A stretch of 5,417 nucleotides of DNA from contig CALVYX010000068.1 in assembly GCA_944372315.1 (NCBI GenBank), positions 1 to 5,417 of the forward strand, read 5' to 3'. The DNA is from an uncultured Bacilli bacterium (GTDB taxonomy: Bacteria; Bacillota_I; Bacilli_A; RF39; UBA660). Both the position numbers and the translations under genes were made by a program. Below are positions 1 through 5,045 of the stretch, in pieces; positions within the stretch are counted from its first letter, which is position 1; every line of letters begins with the position of its first letter. Below the pieces are notes generated by a model. The model made no database searches, had not been told where the DNA came from, and worked only from the letters and a program-made list of their open reading frames with translations.

Positions 1-2
1 AT

Positions 3-431
3 GATTTAAAGAATGAGTTAAGTGAGTTAATAAATGAAAAGAGACCTGCTAATATTCAAGCGATTAAAGAGGCTCGTAGTTTAGGTGATTTATCTGAAAA
101 TGCTGACTATGATGCTGCTAAAAATGATCAAGCTGAAATTGAAGGACGTATTAAGAGAATAGAAAAAATGTTAGAAAATGTAGAAATCATTGAAAAGAAA
201 AATAGTGATGTAGTAGAACTTGGTTCCACTGTATGTATAAAATACTGTGATGATGAAGATGAAACAGATGAATATAAAATTGTTGGTAGTCAAGAAGCTG
301 ATCCATTTATGAGTAAAATTTCTAACGAAAGTCCAATTGCTAAAGCAATTATGAATAAACGTGTTGGGGATGTAGTAGAAGTTGAAAGTCCTAACGGTGT
401 TTATAAAATAGAAATAACAGCTATAAAATAA
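3..431 (+). CDS. greA: Transcription elongation factor GreA, 3' part (start lies before the window)
   Basis: The frame is open from the first full codon at 3 to TAA at 429-431, giving 142 visible residues. GreA is normally about 158 aa, so roughly 15 N-terminal residues are missing. GreA inserts its N-terminal coiled coil into the RNA polymerase secondary channel and stimulates cleavage of backtracked RNA. The visible N-terminal part carries the diagnostic tip motif GDLSENADYDAA, with the two acidic residues that act at the polymerase active site at visible residues 29 (codon 87-89) and 32 (codon 96-98). The second coiled-coil arm follows (EIEGRIKRIEKML). The C-terminal FKBP-like domain shows the family signatures YKIVGSQEAD, ISNESPIAKAI and GDVVEVESPNG. 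An ATG at 168 is an internal methionine, not the start. A terminator follows at once, so this is the last gene of its unit. Confidence 0.97.
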   Translation, partial: DLKNELSELINEKRPANIQAIKEARSLGDLSENADYDAAKNDQAEIEGRIKRIEKMLENVEIIEKKNSDVVELGSTVCIKYCDDEDETDEYKIVGSQEADPFMSKISNESPIAKAIMNKRVGDVVEVESPNGVYKIEITAIK

Positions 432-441
432 GTGTAAAATT

Positions 442-464
442 AAGTGTCGATTGACACTTTTTTT
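442..464 (+). terminator. Intrinsic terminator of greA
   Basis: A perfect 7-bp stem, AAGTGTC (442-448) pairing with GACACTT (453-459), has a GATT tetraloop. The T-run begins inside the right arm and covers 458-464. It sits 10 bases after the greA stop codon. Confidence 0.9.
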
Positions 465-476
465 ATTATATTCTTC

Positions 477-504
477 TTTACATTTTTTATGAATATGGTA
501 TGCT
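477..504 (+). promoter_or_regulatory. Sigma-A-type promoter of the 528-1175 gene
   Basis: The -35 box TTTACA (477-482, one mismatch to TTGACA) and the -10 box TATGCT (499-504, four of six) are 16 bp apart. A TG at 496-497 gives an extended -10 (TGGTATGCT). The expected start of transcription is near 511, which gives a leader of about 17 nt containing AAAGGAGG at 516-523, four bases before the ATG. Confidence 0.6.
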
Positions 505-527
505 ATTATTAGAATAAAGGAGGATAT

Positions 528-1175
528 ATGAAAAAGTTTAATTTATTTAGTTTATTACTAGTTTTTGCGTTTGCTTTTATGATTCCAACAGTATATGCTC
601 ATGAAATTGAAACTGATCCAGATAATATTATTACAATACCATTAACAGCTCAAGATGAAATGTATAGTGGTACTAAGGTTCAAGTAGATGATAGTTATGG
701 AGAATATAAATTATACTATCAATATGTAGAAATGACAGATGAAGTTTATGAACAATACATGGCTATTTTGGAAGAACAAAGAAATTATGAAAAGGAAAAT
801 AGACCAAGTGATGATGCTGAAGATGATGTGATTGAAGCTTATAATAAAAAGATGGCCGAATATGAAAATAGCAAACAAGCATTATTACCTGCTTATGTAG
901 AAGATGATTGGATAGCATCAAGTGATAGTACAGTAAAATTAGATACTACAAATATTACGGAAGTAAAACATTACAATTTGTGGGTAAAAATTACTGATAC
1001 TTCTGATGCAAATGCTGTATATGATGATTTAGTTGTTTCATATGACCCAAATGCTGGATCTAGCGATGATAATGTTCCATCTCCAGAAACAAGTGATAAT
1101 ATTTGGTTAATAGGGCTAGGTGCAGTAATCATCGGTGGAATTATGATTGTAAGTTATAGAAAAGTAAACTCTTAA
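528..1175 (+). CDS. Secreted acidic surface protein of unknown function with sortase-like C-terminal anchor
   Basis: This 215-aa protein is not one I recognise as a named family. Residues 1-24 form a clear signal peptide: a KK start, a hydrophobic core rich in Phe/Leu at 4-19, and a V-Y-A cleavage site before H25. The mature part is rich in Asp and Glu. A charged, probably helical stretch lies at about 72-115 (EEQRNYEKENRP through the KKMAEYENSKQ region). It is followed by a likely beta-rich segment at about 125-172 (HYNLWVKITDT, VYDDLVVSYDP). A Ser/Asp-rich linker leads to PSPETSDN (184-191), a hydrophobic helix at about 192-208 and a short tail, YRKVNS. That order (motif, helix, positive tail) is the architecture of a cell-wall sorting signal, but the motif is SPETS rather than LPxTG, so it may instead be a plain C-terminal membrane anchor. 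The start is fixed by AAAGGAGG at 516-523. The gene stands alone between two terminators. Confidence 0.9.
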   Translation: MKKFNLFSLLLVFAFAFMIPTVYAHEIETDPDNIITIPLTAQDEMYSGTKVQVDDSYGEYKLYYQYVEMTDEVYEQYMAILEEQRNYEKENRPSDDAEDDVIEAYNKKMAEYENSKQALLPAYVEDDWIASSDSTVKLDTTNITEVKHYNLWVKITDTSDANAVYDDLVVSYDPNAGSSDDNVPSPETSDNIWLIGLGAVIIGGIMIVSYRKVNS

Positions 1176-1179
1176 TAAT

Positions 1180-1217
1180 AAAAAATAGAAGTATGATTAT
1201 GATTACTTCTATTTTTT
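1180..1217. terminator. Bidirectional intrinsic terminator between convergent units
   Basis: A perfect 14-bp stem pairs 1180-1193 (A6 then TAGAAGTA) with 1204-1217 (TACTTCTA then T6), with a 10-base loop. The T6 on the plus strand terminates the 528-1175 gene. The A6 on the other side gives an equivalent U-tract on the minus strand, so it can also terminate the minus-strand transcript. The stop codon of the 39-aa minus ORF lies inside the stem. Confidence 0.9.
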
Positions 1218-1328
1218 ATTGTAAAATAGTATTACAGTTAATAAAGTTAAACACAAAAATAACAACACAATAATAAATAAATTAAACTTATCTAAAGGTA
1301 TGTTTTCTAATAATATTAATTTGTTCAT
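1209..1328 (-). CDS. Small one-helix membrane peptide, 39 aa (short minus-strand ORF)
   Basis: ATG at 1328-1326 reads 39 codons to TAG at 1211-1209. The peptide starts MNKLILLENIPLDK, has one long hydrophobic helix at about residues 15-36 (FNLFIIVLLFLCLTLLTVIL), and ends FYNKK, so it should be a single-pass inner-membrane peptide with a basic tail. On the minus strand GTGGTGAT (1338-1331) precedes the ATG. Its GGTGAT part matches the 3' half of the full Shine-Dalgarno AGGAGGTGAT at the normal register. A candidate promoter lies 22 bases upstream (1351-1379) and the stop is inside a terminator that works in this direction. Size and shape resemble small hydrophobic regulators or type I toxin peptides, but I recognise no family and no antisense antitoxin is evident. 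It could also be a chance ORF or the tail of a decayed gene. Confidence 0.5.
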   Translation of the reverse strand: MNKLILLENIPLDKFNLFIIVLLFLCLTLLTVILFYNKK

Positions 1329-1350
1329 AAATCACCACATAAATAGTCAA

Positions 1351-1379
1351 TTTTTAATAATGTTTCATTTGTATGACAA
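1351..1379 (-). promoter_or_regulatory. Candidate promoter of the 39-aa minus-strand ORF
   Basis: On the minus strand TTGTCA (1379-1374, five of six to TTGACA) and TAAAAA (1356-1351, four of six) are 17 bp apart. The predicted start near 1344 gives a leader of about 16 nt, as short as those of the other genes here. The AT-rich background makes weak -10 matches common. Confidence 0.35.
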
Positions 1380-1462
1380 TTAAAAATTATAATCAAGTAA
1401 TAAATTCCTAAAAACACTTGAATTTTTTAATAAAAGATTTTAGCATTATTAAAATTTATAAG

Positions 1463-1496
1463 CACATTTATAGGAAAGAGAAAAAAAGTAAATGTG
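1463..1496. repeat. Inverted repeat with purine/pyrimidine loop
   Basis: CACATTTA (1463-1470) is perfectly complementary to TAAATGTG (1489-1496), with an 18-base loop that is almost pure purine on the plus strand and pyrimidine on the minus strand. In minus-strand RNA the loop contains UCUUUCCU (1479-1472), which is complementary to the Shine-Dalgarno sequence of the minus-strand leader at 1589-1582. Confidence 0.45.
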
Positions 1497-1549
1497 ATTC
1501 TAAATAATTAGTGATTGTTATATAAAACTACAATAATTAAATCTATTTA

Positions 1550-1579
1550 TTATATATTTAAATATTTTTTATTTTTCAC
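1550..1579 (-). other. Possible leader mini-ORF (GTG start, 9 codons)
   Basis: On the minus strand AAAGGA (1591-1586) lies six bases before GTG (1579-1577), which reads MKNKKYLNI and then TAA at 1552-1550, followed by a second in-frame TAA. Signal and spacing are those of a real translation start, and a Lys-rich opening is typical of genuine N-termini in this genome. It could be a regulatory leader peptide or the surviving start of a gene that has decayed. No longer product can be read from it. Confidence 0.3.
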
Positions 1580-1592
1580 CTTCTTTCCTTTG

Positions 1593-1615
1593 AAAGTTAT
1601 CTATTAGTTAACTTT
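1593..1615. repeat. Hairpin or operator at the 5' end of the minus-strand transcript
   Basis: AAAGTTA (1593-1599) and TAACTTT (1609-1615) form a perfect 7-bp inverted repeat with a 9-base spacer. It begins right at the transcription start expected from the minus promoter (about 1617). It could be a stabilising 5' hairpin in the RNA or a repressor site over the start point. Confidence 0.45.
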
Positions 1616-1623
1616 ATAATTTC

Positions 1624-1651
1624 ATTTTATCATAGGAGAATGAAAAGTCAA
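1624..1651 (-). promoter_or_regulatory. Strong minus-strand promoter divergent from tig
   Basis: On the minus strand TTGACT (1651-1646, five of six) and TAAAAT (1629-1624, five of six) are 16 bp apart, with an extended -10 (TGATAAAAT, TG at 1632-1631). This is one of the best promoter matches in the window, yet the transcript has no long ORF ahead of it. Confidence 0.6.
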
Positions 1652-1657
1652 TTAAAA

Positions 1658-1682
1658 ACTTGCTTATCTTTTGATAATAAGT
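1658..1682. promoter_or_regulatory. Candidate operator: dyad between the divergent promoters
   Basis: ACTTG-c-TTATC (1658-1668) pairs with GATAATAAGT (1673-1682) across TTTT: ten pairs including one G-T, with one bulged base. Its centre (about 1670.5) lies midway between the minus-strand -35 (ending 1651) and the tig -35 (starting 1691). No T-run follows, so it does not look like a terminator. The binding protein is unknown. Confidence 0.4.
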
Positions 1683-1690
1683 AAAAATTC

Positions 1691-1719
1691 TTGAATTAAA
1701 GAAGTTATTCATATATAAT
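1691..1719 (+). promoter_or_regulatory. Promoter of tig
   Basis: TTGAAT (1691-1696, four of six) and a consensus TATAAT (1714-1719) are separated by the ideal 17 bp. Transcription should start near 1726, leaving a leader of about 17 nt with GGAGGG (1731-1736) six bases before the ATG. Confidence 0.75.
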
Positions 1720-1742
1720 ATAGGAGTATTGGAGGGAATTGT

Positions 1743-3005
1743 ATGAGTAAAAAAGATAATAAACATGAGGTTTTAGTAAAAATAGAAGGTAAATCATGGG
1801 ATAATGCTTTAGATAAAGCTTTTAAAGAAGAAGTAAAAAAAGTAAATGTAGATGGTTTTAGAAAAGGTAAAGTGCCAAGAGATATTTTTGAAAAAAGATA
1901 TGGAAAAGAAAGACTTTATATACCTGCTGTTGATTATGTAATCGAAGAAGCATATATTAAAGCTTTAGAAGATTCTAAATTAATACCAGTAGTACAACCT
2001 AAATTAGAAATAAAAAAAGTGGATGAATCTGGAGTAGAACTTATCTTCAATATTATTACAAAGCCAGAAGTTAATGTAAAAAAATATAAAGGATTAAAAG
2101 TAAAACAAGAAGAAGTTAAAGTTACTAAAGAAGAAATCGAGCATGAAATTCATCATATTTTAGAACGCTATAGTGAATTAAGAGTAAAAGAAAATGAAAC
2201 TGTAGAAGAAGGAAATGTTGCTATTATCGATTTTGAAGGGTTTAAAGATGGGGTAGCATTCGATGGTGGAAAAGGAGAAAATTACGAATTAGAAATTGGA
2301 AGCCATGCTTTTATTCCTGGTTTTGAAGAACAATTAGTTGGAATGAAACAAGGAGAAGAAAAAGAAATCGAAGTCACTTTCCCAGAAGAGTATCCTAGTG
2401 AAGAATTAAAAGGACAAAAAGTAACATTTAAAGTTAAGGTAAATGAAGTAAAAGAAAAAGTAGAACGTGACTTTGATGAAGAATTGTTTGAAGATCTTGG
2501 TATGGAAGGGGTTAACACCAAAGAAGCTTTAGAAAAAGAAATTGAAGCAACAATTAAGGCTCATAAAGAAATGGATGCTGAAAACAAACATGTAGATGAG
2601 TTATTAGAAGCTGTTGGTAAAAATACAGAAGTAGACATTCCAGAAGAAATGGTAGAAGAAGAAGTAGATAGACTATTAAAAAGATTTGAAGAACAAATCA
2701 AAATGCAAGGTATCTCTTTAGATCTATATTATCAATTTACTAATTCTAAAGAAGAAGATTTAAGAAATCAATTAGAAAAAGAAGCTTATAATCATGTTTT
2801 ATATCGTTTAATGTTAGAAGAAGTAGCAAATCTTGAAAAGATTGAAATATCTGATGAAGAAGCAGATAAAGAAGCTGATAACTTAGCTAGTAAATATCAA
2901 ATGGAAAAAGCTGAATTCTTAAAAATGTTTGGTGGATTAGATATGATTAAATATGATCTACAAATGCGTAAAGTAATTGATTTATTAAAAGAATTCAACA
3001 AATAA
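1743..3005 (+). CDS. tig: Trigger factor, ribosome-associated chaperone and peptidyl-prolyl isomerase
   Basis: Trigger factor binds the ribosome by the polypeptide exit tunnel, receives nascent chains first and has prolyl cis-trans isomerase activity. The 420-aa length is close to the usual 430. Domains in order: the ribosome-binding domain (about 1-110) with the signature GFRKGKVP at 38-45; an FKBP-type isomerase domain (about 150-238) with NVAIIDFEGFKDG, the FIPGFEEQL segment at 190-198 and TFPEEYPSEELKG at 212-224; and the helical C-terminal substrate-cradling region, ending in KEFNK. The domain order is complete with no frameshift. The N-terminus is somewhat shorter before the first strand than in many relatives, but SD GGAGGG (1731-1736) and the promoter spacing fix this ATG. 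It is transcribed alone, with its own promoter and terminator. The frequent neighbour clpX is not adjacent. Confidence 0.97.
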   Translation: MSKKDNKHEVLVKIEGKSWDNALDKAFKEEVKKVNVDGFRKGKVPRDIFEKRYGKERLYIPAVDYVIEEAYIKALEDSKLIPVVQPKLEIKKVDESGVELIFNIITKPEVNVKKYKGLKVKQEEVKVTKEEIEHEIHHILERYSELRVKENETVEEGNVAIIDFEGFKDGVAFDGGKGENYELEIGSHAFIPGFEEQLVGMKQGEEKEIEVTFPEEYPSEELKGQKVTFKVKVNEVKEKVERDFDEELFEDLGMEGVNTKEALEKEIEATIKAHKEMDAENKHVDELLEAVGKNTEVDIPEEMVEEEVDRLLKRFEEQIKMQGISLDLYYQFTNSKEEDLRNQLEKEAYNHVLYRLMLEEVANLEKIEISDEEADKEADNLASKYQMEKAEFLKMFGGLDMIKYDLQMRKVIDLLKEFNK

Positions 3006-3027
3006 AAAGTCTTTGGACTTTTTTTTT
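3004..3027 (+). terminator. Intrinsic terminator of tig
   Basis: AAAAAGTC (3004-3011) pairs with GACTTTTT (3016-3023) around a TTTG loop, with a run of nine T (3019-3027). The hairpin starts inside the tig stop codon. Confidence 0.9.
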
Positions 3028-3047
3028 GTTTGTAAATATGATATGAT
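3019..3047 (+). promoter_or_regulatory. Extended -10 promoter of the 3071/manB operon
   Basis: TATGAT (3042-3047, five of six) with TG at 3039-3040 forms an extended -10. At 17 bp spacing the -35 position falls on TTTTTT (3019-3024) in the terminator U-tract, a poor -35, so the promoter would rely on the extended -10. The predicted start near 3054 gives a leader of about 17 nt to the ATG at 3071. Confidence 0.55.
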
Positions 3048-3070
3048 TTTTCTAGAATAGGATGGTGCTT

Positions 3071-3574
3071 ATGAAAAAAGATGGTAGTGGTATTAAAATA
3101 CTTTGTTATTTAGGAATATTTGTATTATTAATTTTTATTGTTCTTCCACCGTTATTCAGAGTGTTATTTCCAGAAGAAGAGGAAGTAGTTACTCCTAATG
3201 AGGAAGAAACACAGACAATTATGAGATTAACTTGTACTAAGGAGGAAGATTTTGTAGATTATAAGTTAAATACTACAATTAATACTAATTATGTTGATGA
3301 TAAAATAAGTACTTCAACATTTACTTATCAAATTAATATTGTAAATAATGCATTGCAACCAGAAGGAATACTAATAGAAGAATATGAAAATTTGAAAAAG
3401 TTAGATAATGTTGACTTTGAAGAAGAAGGAACTACTTATACTTTAAATATTAATTATGAGCAGTTTGATTATTCTAATGAACCACTATTAGAAAATCATA
3501 GAAAAGTGATTGTAGATCAAATGGTAATTTATTCTGATAATGGTTTTGAATGTGAAACTACAAAAGTACAATAA
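3071..3574 (+). CDS. Single-pass membrane protein with extracytoplasmic two-cysteine domain, unknown function
   Basis: I do not recognise a named family in this 167-aa protein. A short basic cytoplasmic start (MKKDGSGIK) is followed by a transmembrane segment at about 10-25 (ILCYLGIFVLLIFIVL, then PPLFRVLF) without a cleavage site, so it should be a signal-anchored protein facing outward. A Glu-rich linker (35-46) leads to an outer domain of alternating strands from about 50 to the end. That domain opens with RLTCTK (C55) and closes with GFECETT (C161), so the pair could form a disulfide. An ATG at 3062 would add three residues, but it sits directly on AATAGG with no room for a ribosome site. 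The ATG at 3071 has AGGATGGTG upstream and fits the leader length of the neighbours, so I chose it. The stop overlaps the Shine-Dalgarno of the next gene, so the two are cotranscribed. Confidence 0.85.
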   Translation: MKKDGSGIKILCYLGIFVLLIFIVLPPLFRVLFPEEEEVVTPNEEETQTIMRLTCTKEEDFVDYKLNTTINTNYVDDKISTSTFTYQINIVNNALQPEGILIEEYENLKKLDNVDFEEEGTTYTLNINYEQFDYSNEPLLENHRKVIVDQMVIYSDNGFECETTKVQ

Positions 3575-3583
3575 GGAGGAATT

Positions 3584-4945
3584 ATGGAGATAAATAAATA
3601 TATATTTAGAGGTTATGATATAAGAGGAGTATATCCTAAAGATATTAATGGAGAAGTGGCATATATTATTGGTAAGAGTTTTGGAACTTATATAAAAAGA
3701 TTTAATAAGGATACTTGTATTGTTGGTAGGGATAATAGATATTCATCAGATGAACTTGCCAATAATTTAATTAAGGGAATTTTATCAACAGGGATTAATG
3801 TAATTGATTTAGGTTTAGTTACAACACCGATGTATTATTATGCTTGTATTTTAAAGAACATCCCTAGTGGTATTATGATAACTGCTAGTCATAATCCAAA
3901 AGATGATAATGGATTTAAATTTGCTTTTGATGAACGTGGTAATGCTAGAGGAGAAATGATTGAAGAGTTTAGGGATTTTACTTTAAAAGGTGAATTTGAT
4001 ACTGGAGTTGGAAAGTTATCTACATATGATATAAGAGATGAATATATAAAATTAATGCAAGAAGGAATAAAATTAGGCGATAGACATTTAAAAGTAGTAT
4101 TAGATTTAGGAAATGGAACTACAACTTGTATTGCTAAAGATATTTATAGTAAGTTTCCGCTTGACTTGGACATTTTATTTGGAGAAAGTGATCCTACTTT
4201 TCCTAATCATCATCCTGATCCTTGTGTGGAGTCTAATTTAGATGCTTTAAAGAAAAGAGTATTAGAGCTTGGTGCTGATGTTGGACTTGCTTTTGATGGT
4301 GATGGAGATAGGCTAGGAATTGTCGATGAAAAAGGTAATTATATTGCTACTGATAAATACATGATTATTATTATCAGAGATATTATTGATAAAGTGGAAA
4401 ACAAAAAGTTCTTATATGATGTTAAATGTTCTAAAGCAGTAGAAGATGAAATAGAAAAATTAGGAGGAGAAGGAATTTGCTATAGAACAGGTAATTCTTA
4501 TACGAAAGCTAAAGTAAAAGAGGATAATTTACCATTTGGTGGAGAGTTATCTGGACACGTTTATTTTAGAGATAAGTGGCCAGGTTTTGATTCCGGACTT
4601 TATGCAGGGCTAAGACTGTTAGAAATATTATCTAAAACTAATAAACCTTTAAGTTCTTTATTAGATGGCATATCTAATTATGTATCTACTGAAGAATTGA
4701 AATTTACTTCCCCTGATGATAAGAAATTCTTAATTGTTGATAAGATTAAAGATTATTGTGTAGAAAAAGGATATCAGGTATTAACGATTGACGGAGTAAG
4801 AGTAAATTTTAATGATGGCTGGGCTTTAGTTAGAGCTAGTAATACAGGACCAAATATTACTGCAAGATTTGAAGCTAACACAAAAGAGCGACTTAAAGAA
4901 ATTCAAAAAGAGTTTATTGATTTAATAAATGAATATAATAAGTAA
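3584..4945 (+). CDS. manB: Phosphomannomutase/phosphoglucomutase (alpha-D-phosphohexomutase family)
   Basis: The enzyme interconverts hexose 6-phosphate and hexose 1-phosphate (mannose and/or glucose) in the cytoplasm, feeding nucleotide-sugar synthesis for envelope glycans. All four family motifs are intact in the 453 aa. TASHNPKDDNGFKF has the catalytic phosphoserine S102 (codon 3887-3889). The metal-binding loop DGDGDR is at 238-243 and the sugar-specificity loop GGELSGH at 319-325. The phosphate-binding RASNTGP is at 417-423 in the C-terminal domain. FRGYDIRGVYP at 8-18 is the usual opening. GELSGH resembles bifunctional PMM/PGM enzymes, whereas phosphoglucosamine mutases usually have GEQSGH, so GlmM is unlikely; mannose versus glucose preference cannot be settled from sequence. 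SD AAGGAGG (3573-3579) overlaps the upstream stop codon and only nine bases separate the genes, so it forms an operon with the 3071-3574 membrane protein. The symbol reflects the family, not proven specificity. Confidence 0.93.
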   Translation: MEINKYIFRGYDIRGVYPKDINGEVAYIIGKSFGTYIKRFNKDTCIVGRDNRYSSDELANNLIKGILSTGINVIDLGLVTTPMYYYACILKNIPSGIMITASHNPKDDNGFKFAFDERGNARGEMIEEFRDFTLKGEFDTGVGKLSTYDIRDEYIKLMQEGIKLGDRHLKVVLDLGNGTTTCIAKDIYSKFPLDLDILFGESDPTFPNHHPDPCVESNLDALKKRVLELGADVGLAFDGDGDRLGIVDEKGNYIATDKYMIIIIRDIIDKVENKKFLYDVKCSKAVEDEIEKLGGEGICYRTGNSYTKAKVKEDNLPFGGELSGHVYFRDKWPGFDSGLYAGLRLLEILSKTNKPLSSLLDGISNYVSTEELKFTSPDDKKFLIVDKIKDYCVEKGYQVLTIDGVRVNFNDGWALVRASNTGPNITARFEANTKERLKEIQKEFIDLINEYNK

Positions 4946-4951
4946 TTAATT

Positions 4952-4982
4952 GGGAAGTAACTAAAAAAAGTTGCTTTTTTTC
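4952..4982 (+). terminator. Intrinsic terminator of the manB operon
   Basis: AAGTAACT (4955-4962) pairs with AGTTGCTT (4969-4976) with one G-T pair around an A6 loop. GGG at 4952-4954 can extend the stem by wobble pairs. The T-run covers 4975-4981. Confidence 0.85.
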
Positions 4983-5012
4983 TTGCAGGACAATGAGGGG
5001 AGGGGGTATAAT
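4983..5012 (+). promoter_or_regulatory. Promoter of the surface protein gene, with G-rich spacer
   Basis: A consensus TATAAT (5007-5012) lies 18 bp after TTGCAG (4983-4988), which matches only the first three bases of the -35 consensus. The spacer contains GAGGGGAGGGGG just upstream of the -10, a striking G-run in this AT-rich DNA. The promoter begins right after the manB terminator. The expected start is near 5019 and the ribosome site GGAGTGG is at 5034-5040. Confidence 0.65.
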
Positions 5013-5014
5013 AA

Positions 5015-5032
5015 ATATAGAATAAACTATAT
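5015..5032. repeat. Short inverted repeat in the leader of the last gene
   Basis: ATATAG (5015-5020) and CTATAT (5027-5032) are perfect complements with a six-base spacer AATAAA. They overlie the predicted transcription start and end one base before the ribosome binding site. It could be an operator or a weak leader hairpin, and AT-rich dyads of this length also occur by chance. Confidence 0.3.
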
Positions 5033-5045
5033 CGGAGTGGTAAAG

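Larger units (their letters stand above)
1218..1742. other. Long AT-rich intergenic region between the terminator and tig
   Basis: This stretch has no long ORF on either strand and is visibly richer in A/T than the flanking genes. It is not empty: the minus strand carries the 39-aa ORF, two promoter candidates, a GTG mini-ORF and hairpins, and the plus strand carries the tig promoter. I see no tRNA, rRNA, known riboswitch or transposon ends. It could be the regulatory region of a small divergent unit or the remains of a gene. Confidence 0.7.

Noticed and set aside
168..431. 87-codon ORF starting at the internal ATG at 168
   Set aside because: The same frame is open back to the window start and encodes the GreA tip motif, so the ATG is an internal methionine of greA.
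1300..1383. 27-codon plus-strand ORF starting ATG TTT TCT
   Set aside because: AAAGGT abuts the ATG with no spacer, the product is low-complexity, and it lies antisense to the better supported minus-strand ORF.
1325..1426. 33 open codons on the minus strand (ending YLCGDL) whose TGA overlaps the ATG of the 39-aa ORF as ATGA
   Set aside because: The overlap hints at translational coupling, but there is no ATG start and no convincing ribosome site before GTG or TTG. The length is close to chance in such AT-rich DNA. It could be part of a decayed gene but is not supported as a feature.
2282..2521. 79-codon open frame on the minus strand inside tig
   Set aside because: It is antisense to a well-conserved trigger factor region, is Ser/Phe-rich as expected from reversed GAA/AAA codons, and has no ribosome site or promoter. 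It is a shadow frame.
3062..3070. Upstream ATG giving a 170-aa version of the membrane protein
   Set aside because: It has no Shine-Dalgarno at a usable distance and would leave a leader of about 8 nt. The ATG at 3071 has AGGATGGTG upstream and the usual spacing from the -10.
4983..5045. Riboswitch or structured leader before the last gene
   Set aside because: The leader is only about 27 nt after the predicted start, too short for a known riboswitch; only a 6-bp AT-rich dyad is present.
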